Counted from the first letter of the stretch, positions 49,200 through 61,403 are shown. The stretch is 64,000 nt of DNA from Cordia subcordata (GCA_028554755.1 JAPTOF010000015.1:5580001-5644000), one strand, 5' to 3'. The notes: generated by a model from the sequence alone, not told the origin. Numbers and translations are program-made.

Positions 49200-50810
49200 T
49201 TTAATCAGAGCATGACAATGGCTATCAGACAATGATGATATCACGAGAGAGTGATGATATCACGAGAGAGGTGACCAATAAGGAAGGTCGGGGTGCTATT
49301 TTGCTTCATCCTCCGAATCTTGAGAGTCAACAAGAATTATATATTACAAATGGAAAGTATGTCTTGTTAAACATAAATTGATTATTGTTACAAGTTAATA
49401 AGTTTATCACTTGTAACACTTCATAATTTATTTTTATTATAGAATTCAACCTTATGGACGAGGACAATGGGTTAGATGTGGGTTACTCATGATTAGGATC
49501 CACTTTAAGGATCCTTAGGTGTCAATGGCTAAAGGTTCTTGAAGCGTATAAACAACTTACGTGAAAGGTTTTTTGGTAATGTTAACTATAAATATTATTT
49601 ATATTTTCATATTTAATTACAATTTGGTTAATAATATTTTCCATGTATATTTCTAAATGCTCTTGTCTTGCAATGTAAACAACATTATTATAAGTTTGGA
49701 ACACTTGAAGAGGAAAATGCTGCATATAAAATTTGGCAGCAAAGTTGTAGCAACAGCTTGAGAAACTTGTTATTCGATTCTAGAAATCATGCAATAACAC
49801 AATATAAGCAAGTTGAACCTCACGATACTTGGAAAGACTTTCCACCAAATTGAATTGAGCAAAAGGATTGGGAAGAGCTTGTGGATTTCTGGAAGAGTGG
49901 CAAATGTATAAGACGACATGAAGTCCGTAAACAAAACTGGACAAAAGGGGCAATAGATGGATCATATTGCATGCACAATGGTGGCTCCATATGTTTTAAT
50001 GAATGGGGCAATGAGAGGTTTGTGTTCATGTGCATATAAAGTATATAAATCTTTATTGTTGTATTCTCATGTTTTTAATATTTGTTATATAGTGGGAAAA
50101 GAATCCAGATGCTGCACTAATAGATGTGTATGAGCAGACACATAAGGGAAATAAAGGAGATGGTGACTAGGTCAATCCTAAAGCAAAAAGAGTCTCGGTA
50201 ACTATATCTGACTTGTTACTACATTAAGTTCACATTTTATTTTTATGATTTCGATTAGTTGTTTAGAACTAAACTATATTCTTGGACTCATTATATGCAA
50301 GAACATTATAATCTACCTCGTGTACAAAAGATACAAGAATGTGATGACAGTGAAGTAAGTAGCATTAACCAGTCAGATAAGTACTTTGATCCTGAACGTT
50401 TTTATGTTGCGATTGGGGCTGTGAAGAAAGGTATTACGTTCAGCCTATCCATTAGTAACTTTGAAGGGATCATTACCCCTAAACAATGTGGTTCAGCATC
50501 TCCTTCCATAAGTTGCAGTCCTTTGCTCTCCCAAGCATAATTGGATGCTCGTCTTTCTAAACAACAAGAGAAGTATGACGCTAAGATCTCTTAATTGAAT
50601 GTGAAAAGATATGGAGCGACAAATGCAAGAAAACATGGAGTGACAAATGCAAGAAAAAATTGAACAACAATTGCAGTGCAAAGAAATTGAGTTGGAGCAA
50701 AAATTCCAACGTCAACAGGCTACCATGATGGAACAAATGAGCTTGATGTTGCAGTCAGCAGGATTGACTACTTAGTTGTCATCTTTGGATCCAACCCCTC
50801 CTAAAAACTG
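49200..50810 (+). pseudogene. Ptta/En/Spm-type (Transposase_24-like) CACTA gene, decayed
   Basis: Exon-like blocks on +: GAILLHPPNLESQQEL near 49300, then FGTLEEENAAYKIWQQ and the block DWEELVDFWKSGKCIRRHEV near 49868-49925 (the W..LVdyW.s.e...rs pattern of plant Ptta/En/Spm transposase), then ALIDVYEQTHK near 50115 and the C-terminal stretch 50259-50540, with Gln/Met-rich sequence to about 50770. GT/AG boundaries are plausible between blocks. The family is thought to act as the DNA-binding partner of TNP2. Stops within blocks show decay. A 20-bp tandem duplication (TGATGATATCACGAGAGAG) lies at 49233-49272. Confidence 0.7.
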
Positions 50811-51472
50811 ATTTTGCTATGTTGGTGAACAAAGTACTTTGTTATGTTGGTGAACATAATACTTTGTTATGCGTGGATGAAAATAGTACTTAGTTTGGTA
50901 TACTATTTTGTGTATGTTTTAAAGTTTTAAGTGGCACATTATTAGGTTATTTATGTGGGAAAATTTGGATCACAAGATGTGTTTAAATGTATTCGGTTTA
51001 TTGTGTTACAAATTTGTGATGATATATAAAATATTAGTAGGTTTGTGTGTAAACTAAACTGAAATAGGTATTTTAGACAAAAGCAACTTTTTGTAAGAAA
51101 GATTTTGAGTTAAAAGTAGGGTTTTTGAGAGAAAAGCCGTGTATGGAGGGACTAAATATGAACCAAACTTTTATTTTTACCGAGATCTTATCCAGTCACC
51201 TGGTACAAGTAAAGTTATCCAAGATTAAAAAGAGTTCACTCGACATAGTTTTTCAAAATAGTTTTTTGATAGACCATATCTGGTTACCTACATTGAATGG
51301 GGTTCTCCTGTTAGTGAAAATTTGTGTTTTTCAAGTCATTTTTCATGAATGTACATGCAATGCACATACAACCACATTTCAAAACATGAAAAATCATCAA
51401 AAAATTCATATATAACTCTTCCAAAATAAGTAAAATCGCACATATATGCACAAGTTAAGCATTAAACATCAT
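50811..51472. other. Unassigned junction between CACTA and Copia-3
   Basis: Should hold the CACTA right end, the rest of the Copia-3 3' LTR and its PPT. I find no CTAGTA(G/A)TG terminus, no CGGTCGCTAA repeats and no pyrimidine-rich PPT complement, so a deletion across the junction is likely. Confidence 0.5.
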
Positions 51473-53050
51473 CTAATCAAGTTCAAGCATTCCCAAATTC
51501 CTTCTAATCATACAAAATCTATCTTCATTCAAAGGTTTTGTGATAATATCAGTTAATTGATTATCCATACTAACAAATTCAAGACTGATATCACCTTTTA
51601 GCACATGATCATCAATAAAGTGATACCTAATCTCAATATGTTTAGTTCTTGAATGTTGAATAGAATTACGAGGCATGTTAATAGCACTAGTATTATCACA
51701 ATAAACATGAGTGTTATCAAAATTAAGACTGTAATCAAATAGATTTTGCTTCATCCAAGGAATTTGAGTAACACAATTACCTACAGCAATGTATTCACCT
51801 TTGGTTGTAGATATTACAACACTTTTTGATTTGTTCCTGTACTTTGCTTGATTGATGAAGATTCCATCCTTCATTTGCTTGATTCGTAGCCTAAGAAAGA
51901 AATTCAATTCTCTTATCATACTTGTCTCAAACTCTTGGTGCATACATTTAGCAAAATTCTTGTGTAAAGACATGTTAATAGAACCAAAAATGATATCATC
52001 AACATATATTTGCACAATCATTGCCTTCACGTTTAATAAATAAATTGGAATCCAATTTTCCTTTTTCAAAACCTTTTTATACAAGAAAACCATTTAAGCA
52101 TTCATACCATGCACGTGGGGCTTGGTTGAAACCATATAAAACTTCTTCTAATTTATAAACATGGTTTGGAAATTGAGAATCTTAAAAATTGGGTGCTAGT
52201 TCAACATAAACTTCTTCTTTCAATAAAGCCATTCAAAAATGCACTTTTAACATCCATTTGATAAAGTTTGAAACCCACAAAACATGCAACAACAAGTAGC
52301 ATATGAATATACTCAAGTTGTGCAATGGGTGCATATGTCTCATCATAATCAATGCCCTCCTCTTAATTATATCCTAACTTTATTTCTAATAATAACACCA
52401 TTTTCATCAAGTTCATTTCTAAACACCCATTTAGTGCCAATTACGGATTGATTCAATGGCCTTTCAATAAGTTTCCATACTTTGTTTCTTTTAGATTGAT
52501 TTAATTCATCTTGCATAGTCATAATCTAATCATTATCACGTAAAGCATCATTCACAGATTTAGGTTCAATGTGACATAAAAACACATGATATTCACAAAA
52601 GTTGTTTAAATTACCTCTCGATCTTAACCCTTTGCTAAGATTACCTATAGCTTGCTCAATTGGATGATTCATCGCAAATTTCCAAGCTCTTGGAAAATCT
52701 TTGTGTCCATTGGTAATTGCCTTACCCTCTTCTTCATGTTCAACCTCATATGTTTGCTCTTAAAGGCATAGACCTTGTTCACCTTCATCTTGAGATTCTT
52801 TACTTTTTTCTTGATGATTTATAGCATCGTTCATTAGTTCCAATTACCTACAACATCATCATTTTCCTTTCTCGACCGAAAAGGGTTAGATTCATCAAAC
52901 TTTGTATGCATAGATTATTCAATAATATGATCTTGTTTGATAAATATCTTATAAGCCTTACTTCTAGTTGAATACCAAATAAAGATACCTTTACAAGATT
53001 TAGAATCAAACTTACCAAGTTAGTCCGCTATATTGTGTATATAACACTTA
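51473..53050 (-). pseudogene. Copia-3 reverse transcriptase and RNase H
   Basis: The open frame 51473-52093 (206 residues) holds the RT active site IVQIYVDDIIFGS and continues to FINQAKY. It then jumps directly to SVVISTTKGEYIAVGNC of RNase H and on to RTKHIEIRYHFI and LTDIITKPL. About 110 residues of the RT-RNase H connection are missing at about 51835, with the frame kept. The RT front half (52094-52560) is readable but has stops: SVIGTKWVFRNELDENG, LYQMDVKSAFLNG. Confidence 0.85.
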
Positions 53051-53775
53051 CATCCAAATAATTTAATGTAGGCAATGTTTGACTTTCTTCCATTCCATAG
53101 CTCATATGGTGTTTTTTTTTTTCAAGAATGGTCTAATCAACACATGTTTAAGAACATAATAAGATGTATCAACCGCTTTGGCCCATAAACATGTAGACAA
53201 CCCATGTTCATTCAACATAGTTCTTGCCATTTCATGTTGAACAGTTCTTTCTCTCAACAACCCAATTTTTGTAGGGCCATGAAAGATGCCGAAAAGGTAT
53301 GTTCAATGTCATACAATTTATATAATTTATCAAAAGATGCATTCACAAATTTTTGACCATTATTACTACGAATGCTCTTTATAAAATAACCCTTTTTATT
53401 TTGCATTCTTTTGCAAAATCTTGCAAACTCATTGAATGTTTCACTTTTTGATGCAAGAAAATGATCCAAGTATATCTAATATAATCATCAACAAGTACAA
53501 ACACATAACGTGCACCTATAAGACTAGCAACACTTATAGGTGCAAACAAATCCATGTGAATAAGTTCTAAAACTTTAGTGGTAACAACTCTATTAATTAG
53601 TTTAAAACTATCTTTATGTTGTTTACCAAGTTCACAAGTATCACACATAATATCCTTCACATTGGGCAAACCATTAACAAGATTCTTTTTATTTAAATTT
53701 ATAAGCAATTCGATACTAGCATGTCCTAAGCATCTATGCCAAAGCCACATATTATCATCATCATGGATAAACATT
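53051..53775 (-). pseudogene. Copia-3 GAG-pre-integrase and integrase
   Basis: The frame 53379-53774 carries LWHRCLGHASIELLINLNKK and CDTCELGKQHKDSF (HHCC zinc finger), then LIHMDLFAPISV with the first catalytic Asp and YVFVLVDDYIRYTW. The core continues in another frame, 53254-53469, with SIRSNNGQKFVNASF, where the usual Asp of SDHG/SDNG appears as Asn (SNNG). A third piece, 53150-53250, retains the block after QQNGV. Confidence 0.8.
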
Positions 53776-53862
53776 TAACATTTTAACACACAATATCATA
53801 TAAATTACAAATATACACAATTTTCATGTGTTTGGCAACAAACATATCAACATTATTTGTCA

Positions 53863-55494
53863 TCACACAATATGCATTGGCTTTAAATAGCACATCAAAA
53901 TTGATATCACACAATTGCTAATAAAAAGTAGATTAAATTTTAAACCTTTTATATAAAGCACGTCTTTAATGGTGATTGATCTTTTGATTCCAATGCTTCC
54001 TTTTCCAAGTATTTTTCCCTTGAAGCATCTTTCAAATGTTACTTCACTACCTTTTGCTTTCTTTAAATCAGTGAACAATGACGCTTTTCTTGTCATATGC
54101 TTGGAACACCCACTATCCAATATCTTTTCACATTGCATTTGGAGGAGGTATGATCATACTTTTCACAATAAATGCACATGACATAAGAATGACGCTTGTT
54201 TACAAATTTAAAATCACGTTTCACATAATACGTAGATATATTGCTACTAAACCAACTCCTTCTTTTCTAAAAGCTTTTTGTTGTAAACCAAGCAAAACAT
54301 CAAGTGTTTCTTTCCCTTTTATAAACTTTTCAACAGCATTTTTGCAATACTCATTTTCTTTTCTCAAACAAGAAAGCTGGTCTTCAATGAGCAAATCTTT
54401 TGCAAAAGTATTTATGAAAACATCAACTTCTTCTTTAAACCTTTCATTTTCAATTTTCGAAGAGTTATTTTCATTTTGAAGATCTTTAATTTTTTTTGAA
54501 ATCTTTATTTTTCTCAAACATTTTTAAAAGATTGTCACGTAGTTCAAGTGTAATATGATGCCATATATCTTCATTTATCTCATCTTCATATGGAATTAAA
54601 GGACTATTATGACTAGATGAAATAGGTGAATCAATACTTATCTCACTTATATCCATGAAGCATACATAATTTGCCAATTGCTCTTGATCTCTTTCGCTTC
54701 TAGTTTAATCACTTGAATTGACATTATCCTATGTTGCTTGCATTGCTTTCTTCCCTTTCATCACAAGCTTAGGGCATTTTGCTTTTAAAGTGTCCTGGCT
54801 TTTTGCAATTGATACAAATCACCTCTTCATCAACCTTCTCTTTTTCTTTCTTCGTCCATGAATATCCTTTCTTCATTTTCCTCATTCTCATAAATTTTCT
54901 CAAGTTTCTAGTTATAATAGCGATATCATCATCACTTCCCTATCATTTTATTCATCATCTTTTTCCATCACCTTAAATGCAAGAGGCTTCTTGATTTTCT
55001 TTTCTTTCTCATCTCTAAGCCTTTCTTGATTATACACAAGCTCCTTCATTTCCAAATTGCAAATCAACTCATGAACCATCATGCAAGACAAGTTCTTTGA
55101 TTCTTTAATAGAAGTCACTTTAGATTTATATTCCTTAGGCAAAGCAAGTAGTATTTTTCCATTCAATTCATCATTTGGGTACTTTTTGCGTAAAGCACTT
55201 AAATTGTTAACAATTTTGGGAAATCGTTGGTATATCTCATTGAGTGATTTTACTGGACTTCATTCTAAACATTTCATATTCGTGAATGTATAATCTAATG
55301 TTAGTGTCTTTCTCTTGGATGGTGCCTTGATAAGACATTTCAAGCATATTCCATACTTTCTCAACTATCTTACAATTACACACCCAACTATATTCATTCT
55401 CATTTAAAGAGCAATGGATAATGTTAAGTACCTTTGAGTTCTTTGTGGGTTTGCCTCTATCTTCATTGGTCAACTCGTTCTTCTTCTTTGGCAT
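53863..55494 (-). pseudogene. Copia-3 gag and protease
   Basis: Gag starts near 55494 (MPKKKNELTNEDRG) with WNMLEMSYQGT of the UBN2 domain. 54948-55166 holds ALPKEYKSKVTSIKESKNLS. A zinc knuckle CINCKKPGHFKSK lies near 54780-54820 and is broken by one extra A before its last Cys. A coiled-coil-like Lys/Glu-rich segment ending KETLDVLLGLQ lies at 54221-54517, as in SIRE/Maximus elements. The protease 53863-54138 keeps the catalytic motif ILDSGCSKHMT. Frames are split at least five times. Confidence 0.8.
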
Positions 55495-55724
55495 GGTGAT
55501 CCTGTCATCATTGATCTTTTACCGGCACGTACCGATCATCTTCAACCAATACCTAAAGCTCAGTCAACAAATTGAATATAAATCTCCATACAACATCACC
55601 AATACAAATAGTTCATGCTATGAAATTTTGGTGGATTGAATGGTGAAAAACCTTCATTAAATGTAAAAGACCCACTTGCCATGGTAGAACTTCTTACAAA
55701 ACGATTAGTCTACCTTGTAATGCC

Positions 55725-55739
55725 AAGCTCTCAATACCA
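55725..55739 (-). other. Copia-3 primer-binding site
   Basis: On - TGGTATTGAGAGCTT, two bases inside the LTR; an initiator-tRNA site with one substitution and one insertion relative to TGGTATCAGAGC. Confidence 0.75.
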
Positions 55740-55741
55740 CT

Positions 55742-56282
55742 TGTGAGTGGTAAGATAGCTCTAGAGGGGAGTGAATAAAGCTATATAAATATTCTTTGTA
55801 GCCTTAAGATATGTCTTTGATGTGTGGAAACGTACAGCATGTGGAATCACATTGATTTGAAAGATTGAAAAGAGAAAAGCAAAAGCAAAACAAACACCAC
55901 GATTTATAGTGGTTCAGCCACCAAGCCTACATCCATCTCCCAAGTATCCTGCTTGAGAATTTCAACTGACTCCATTAAAACCTTGAGCTTTTTAGAAGTT
56001 GGCTAAGCTCAAAAACCAACCATACAGCCTTAATTTATCCCCAAATAAAGAAATTCACTTGTCAATATTCAAGTTTTGCTTACACTCAACACCAATCTAC
56101 CTAATACCCAATATTACAAAAGTTGAATACAAGATTTATACAATAATTCCCAATGAAAGAATAAGCACAAATTGAAATTTTGGGTTTATAATAAAAGTCT
56201 TATAGTTGCCTTGAGAGACATTTGAAAGCACCTACTTTGTATTGTGTTCTTATTGTTTTCTCTAAAAAGCTTACAGAGAAAG

Positions 56283-56314
<32 letters not shown>

Positions 56315-57330
56315 GTATATATATATGTATATATATATGTATATATACATATGTATATATATATATGTATATATACATATGTATATGTATATGCCTAAAT
56401 AAAAATATAGCTTTTAGAAACTATTTTTTTTAACTAATTTTGGCCTTAAAATGTTAGAGACTAGGTTAAAAAAGAGATCATACGAATAATGGCTAGTTTT
56501 GGATAAGATTTTTGAAAATCGGTACAATCCGGTCGAAGTCTCATCGTTCTAGTTGTTCGGAAAACTTCGCCCATTAGCCATCAGTTCAAAACCAAAATAT
56601 ATATTTTTAGGATGAGTCCATGCAGATCTAGTAGCCCGAAAAGCTTCACCAATCAGTGCTCTTTTTACTGCAGTAAAACCTTTTTAAGTTCGAAATTCAT
56701 TTTCTTCAAAAATGGGTTCAAAAAAGCTTTTTAATCACTAAAAACATTTAAAAAAGCATATACCAAATTTGGGAAACAATTTAGGGCATATTATATCTAA
56801 ATCATAAGTTAAGTCAAGACAAGAAGACATAAGGAAGGCAAATTTATTAAAAAAAACAATCTATGACTGCGCTCTTTATGACTTCCATCTCCATTCTTAT
56901 GTTACCATGCCAAATCTTCAAAAATCGAATGAATAAGCATGACGACTTGAAAAATACGGTAGCACAAGATCTTACTTCAAGGGCATAATATGTCTACAAT
57001 TTGCTCAAAAACTCACAAATTATATTGGCAACAAATAGCTCATAAGAAATCCGTAAGCAATATTGGTCTTTACGCAATATGCCATATAATACCAATAATG
57101 AATCAATATCAGTTAGGCAAATCATTCATTCATCACCAGATTTATTTCAAGCAAATCAATCATTCATCACAAGATTCATCATAAACATTTTAATCACATA
57201 TGTATACATAACTTTCAAACCTTATCATCAAAACACAAGCCAATAATGCAATAATGCTGAAAGTCTATGACAAACTCTTATGTGATTAATCGATGAATGT
57301 ATTGATATATAATAAGCAAACATTTTAATA
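55742..57330 (-). repeat. Copia-3 right (5') LTR, outer end uncertain
   Basis: Begins TGTGAGTGGTAAG after the PBS. Homologous to 39953-41159. The outer end is placed before the pyrimidine tract at 57331, but could instead be near 57250 (reading on -, TGCATTATTGGCTTGTG) or beyond the G2 insertion. Confidence 0.65.
56283..56395. repeat. Compound TA/TG microsatellite with palindromic units
   Basis: Repeats of TATATATACATATGTATATA in the LTR. The corresponding place in the left LTR (40486-40535) has a shorter, CA-rich version, so the array expanded after insertion. Confidence 0.9.
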
Positions 57331-57514
57331 ACTCCCCCTAAGAACATGCTTAACCAAATATGAACAATGGAGTATCAATACTCCCTCTCAAATTATGCAT
57401 ATTCTACTTGACAAGTCATAAACAATTAAGCACAAGTCATGTGGTGTGCATTTCCTTTGAACCTTAGTAATGTGGTAGCTTAAACATGCTTGGTAAATTC
57501 TTAAAAATGAGACC
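57331..57514 (-). other. PPT-like tract and copia 3'-region-like DNA
   Basis: On - TAGGGGGAGT (57331-57340) resembles a copia PPT, preceded by a small hairpin around GGAGTATTGATACTCC (57370-57385). It lies on the wrong side of the LTR for the element whose PBS is at 55725; see findings. Confidence 0.45.
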
Positions 57515-59319
57515 TAATGTGTTGTGCTTTTGTGTGTGTTTGCATTGTTATTGCCCATGATTAAGAAGTGTTAAGTGTTCATAAAGATGCATTAATATAG
57601 TGCTTATGATAAGAATAGGCTTAAGCATAAACAATTATACATATTGAGTTTAAGAGACATTGCTACACTAATTGCTTGATTTTAATGATTTAGGTGAACT
57701 TTGGGTTAAGATCAAGATTGGATGTTGATGGGTGATGAAGATGGGAGATGTATAGGTCAAAGAGAGAAGACAGAAGGCCGAAAAGATAAAGAGTGGAGGA
57801 AGAAAGTCAGCCGGTTGACTGGCCACTACAGAGAGATGCTCAGAATAGCCGGATGACTACCCCTCTAGAGCTGGTTGATCGGCCAGTCCAGAGAGCATCA
57901 CCAAAAAGCCGGCGGCAGTCCACAGTTGGTGATATAAAAAGCTTGATTTTCAGACTTAAAAAGGGAGAATTTTTGGAAGGAGGAATTTTGATAGGCCTAA
58001 CACACACCCATCACGCATGCAAAAAAAAACCCTAGTCTCATCATCTCTCACGCACACAATTAAAGATTTTATCACCTAGAAGCAAGTGAATTTAGAGGGT
58101 TTCAGACATTTGGATTCAAGTTTGCTCAAGAGCTTTGTACAAGATTAGCTAGGATGAAACGGAAGCTTCACAATCTCTCTTTCATTCTATTTCTTACTAT
58201 GGTTGAGTAGACTTATGTAGGGTGATTTAGCTTATGTAATGAGTTAACTATATACTCTTATGACATGGGATTTGATGGCTGAATATATACATGTTTTGAT
58301 TTTCTTGTTCAAATGATTATTTTCTCATTCATGCTAAGCGTTTGATAAAATGCCTAGATAAGTAGCATGTGTATAAATTGAAGTCTATTTGTTACTAAAC
58401 ACATCTAATCCATGCTATAATCATGTCTATGTGTTTATATGCAGATGCTACAACGTGGGTAATGCTTATATTCATGTCTATATGTATGTTTGCATGCCTA
58501 GTAATGAATACGAATTTAATAACGCATACATGTTGGTTGTTAATCGCTTCTAATGGTGTAATGTGATATTTGGTAGTTGAATAGATCCCATTATTCCCGA
58601 ACACCTTAGCCAAGAACATGTATGAATGTGTTAGCAAGTATATCCCACTATACTGACCTTAGAATGACAGCAAGTAATTTAGGGCTAGCCTGGGCTGAGT
58701 CTCCTTTGGCTTTAAATCCAACCAATATGTTTCAGGATATGTTTAGTCAATCTTAATGACACTAAGTCTTGGCTTTAAATCCAGTCAATGATTTAGGTAC
58801 TAGGGTAGGTTTATTCTAAGTCACCTAGGAAGCTAATTGGTTACTTTTAAGGCCCCAGGTCATAAGGACCACACTGTAGCCCTAGGAGGTGCCACCTTGG
58901 GACGGACTTGCACTGAGTCTTAAGGGGAAATTAGGATACTAATTCAGTAACCTAGTTAAGAGCAATTATTTAAGTAAGCCATCATCATTTAATCCCATAG
59001 TATCTGAGTCTAGAATCACCCATTCATAAGTTGAAGTCACCCTAACACCTTTGCATTGGTTGGTTCCCTCTAGATTAGCTTGTCCCCCACTTTCCATTCT
59101 CATAGTTTAGTTTAACTTTCTCTAGCTAAAGCTCCCAATCATCCAAAATCCCAAAAATAGATAGTTTGGGTTTCTTTTTAGGCGTACTCTAGAACACACA
59201 CATAGAATCCATCTTACAACATAGCCTCCCTATGGAATGGACCTCGCACTTGCATACACTTTACTACATCGATCTGTGCACTTGCGAGTCATTAGAGCTT
59301 GCACTTAGAAGACACACCA
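57515..59319 (+). repeat. G2 5' LTR
   Basis: About 1805 bp from TAATGTGTTGTGC (TG changed to TA by comparison with G1) to GAAGACACACCA. It contains the GCCGGTTGACTGGCC block near 57810 and the shared gypsy LTR blocks. The flanking duplication cannot be checked because the other end is outside. Confidence 0.88.
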
Positions 59320-59325
59320 AGTTCT

Positions 59326-59343
59326 TGGTGCCGTTACCGGGGA
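59326..59343 (+). other. G2 primer-binding site (tRNA-Asp type)
   Basis: TGGTGCCGTTACCGGGGA, six bases after the LTR. It differs by two transitions from the Athila tRNA-Asp site TGGCGCCGTTGCCGGGGA. Confidence 0.88.
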
Positions 59344-59695
59344 GGCACGGTGGTTTGCATTCTTTGTTTGTGTGTTTTGTAGTTGCTTTTCTTGTTTTCT
59401 TGCTTTTCCTTCATATTTTGTTTATTTTTTGCTTTTCTTTTTTATTGTTTATATTATCTTGCTTTAGTTCTTGTTTATCTATTTCAGCTTTTTTTTTTTT
59501 AGTAGACTTTCTAGGATTGTGGTTTATTTGCTATAGTTTTAGGAATGTTGAAGTTTTTGGGGGTTAAAGCAGTCGGAGTTAGGACAGTTTTTGCATACTT
59601 GATAGGGGATCCTTAGAAATCCCCTAATTCCTCTTAATCCCAAACCTGATAGAATTGCAAGACATTTTAGGAATTTAGGAGATCTTCTTGAGGAG
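59344..59695 (+). other. G2 leader
   Basis: T-rich 350 bp between PBS and gag. The open frame 59232-59567 crossing LTR, PBS and leader is not a gene. Confidence 0.6.
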
Positions 59696-60879
59696 ATGGC
59701 CAATCTCAATCATTCTCCTAATTTTCCCATTCCCCTAATGAATCCCATTCCATCTCATGATCACCAAGGGCATCAAGCCCAAGATCATTTTAAACAAGGG
59801 CCCCGTAGACTAGATCTATCTATAAATGAGGAACCCACTCTTAGGCAATTCTTTCTCCCTGAAGCCTTTGAGCCTAATTTAGTTATTCAAATTCCAAGTT
59901 TGGTGGAGACGAATTTCGAGATTAAGCCTAATATGCTGGCCATGCTTCCTTCCTTCTACGAGAGAAGCAATAAGAGTCCTCTAGAGCATATTACTGATTT
60001 TGTTGAGATGAGTTCCACTCTCCATGTCCCTAATGTCTCCCAAGAGGTAATACGTCTAAGATTGTTTCCTTTCTCTCTTAAGGATAAGGTGAGGGCTTGG
60101 TTGCATTCCTTACCAAATAGTTGCATTACCACATGGGCTGAGCTTCAATCTATGTTCTTTCAAAAATTCTATCCCATGGCCAAGACGACAGACCTTAGGA
60201 CCACTATTATGACCTTTTCCCAATATGATCTAGAATTCTTTCATGAGGCTTGGGAAAGGTTCAAGGACCTTCTTAGACAATGTCCACACCATGGGTACAG
60301 CAATCATGACCTATTGCAATATTTTTTTCTAGGTTTAAATGAACAAAATGGGATGATGGCCAATACCGCCCCCAGTGGTTGTTTCTATCTTTTGAGACTG
60401 ACTGAGGCATGGGAGAAAATAGAGTTGATGGCAGAAAATTCTTTCAAAATTTTACCATGGAAAGGTCTAGTCAGGGAGGCAATAAGAGAAGTGTTAATGA
60501 GGTTGGACTTTCTTTAGATCTACCTACTAAGGTCAAGGCCTTAACAAATAAGCTAGATCAATTCATTTCTTTATCTCTTTCATCTCAAGGTCATAAGACT
60601 AGTTCTATAGGTTCTTCCTCTGCCCCTTTAGTTGTAAAGGTATATGCATCGTGTTTTGAGTCATCTTATGAGACCATAGCTTGCGCTTTAGCATCCCAAT
60701 TTCCCAAATTCATGAAAGAGCAAGTTTGTGCTACTCAAGGTTACTCTCGTGAGTATAATCCGTACCCAAACACGTACAATCTAGGTCGGAGGGACAACCA
60801 GAAATTTTCTTGGAGACAAGGTCAACATGAGTCTAGTTCACATCCTCAAGTTCCACCTCAGCAGCGATCCCATCCTTAA
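59696..60879 (+). pseudogene. G2 gag
   Basis: ATG 59696. The frame to 60517 (273 residues) holds the Retrotrans_gag domain: NFEIKPNMLAMLPSFYERS, LFPFSLKDKVRAWLHSLP, TWAELQSMFFQKFYPM and LEFFHEAWERFKDLLRQCPH. A frameshift near 60470 moves the continuation to 60409-60879, with LSLDLPTKVKALTNKLDQF. The knuckle position reads YASCFESSYETIAC, so the first Cys and the His of CX2CX4HX4C, both seen in G1, are replaced by Tyr. Gag would form the particle. Confidence 0.9.
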
Positions 60880-61403
60880 TATCCCCCAGGTTTCTATCAT
60901 CTTAATCAGCCCGTCTCACTAGTGCACTTTAACCTCAGGCTTTACCTGCCCTTTCTAATAGCCAACCTTCTAGTAATGACATGATAAAGATAATACAGTT
61001 CATTCAGAACCAGTAGCAGGAATTGGCAGAAAATAGGTAGCAAATGGTAGGACAGATTGCTAGTCAGTTGAGCACTAAAGACCCCGGGAAATTGCCTTCT
61101 CAGCTGGAGATAAACCCTAGAGTCCAGTCTTGCTCCTCCACCAGTACTACTTATCCCTCTTAGGCCCAATCTAAGGCCGTCACCACTTTTAGGAGCGGTA
61201 GGTTAGTGGATAATAGAGTAGGAGTTGACTTTACAGTGCCTGCACCTAGTGGTCCTTTTGAGTCTAAAGAGTCACGTAGTATTCCTGTTGAGAGGGATTC
61301 TAGAGAAGGTCTTATTTAGAGGGTTGAGCTTACTAGATACCATAGAGAGAGTAGTATTTCCTACCCTCATCGGGAAAAAAAGGAGCCTATTGATGATTCC
61401 CAT
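60880..61403 (+). pseudogene. G2 gag-protease linker
   Basis: Gln/Pro/Ser-rich low-complexity coding remnant with stops; no catalytic motif. Confidence 0.55.

Larger units (their letters stand above)
41160..51050 (+). mobile_element. CACTA (En/Spm) transposon, right end not found
   Basis: The left terminus CATTACTAGAAATCTGGC is one base from the canonical CACTACTAGAAAT type. It is followed by a dense subterminal repeat array and two + strand genes in normal CACTA order: TNP2-like transposase, then a Ptta/En/Spm-type gene. I could not find the inverse terminus before Copia-3 resumes at 51473; the end coordinate is approximate and the right end may be deleted. Confidence 0.75.
39953..57330 (-). 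mobile_element. Copia-3: SIRE/Maximus-like copia element with a CACTA insertion
   Basis: Left LTR (from 39953) and right LTR (from 55742) are homologous. A PBS lies inside the right LTR, and gag, protease, integrase, RT and RNase H run leftwards to 51473. The CACTA element lies in the left LTR from 41160. The continuation of the left LTR between the CACTA and 51473 cannot be identified, so the unity of the element is an inference. Confidence 0.6.
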
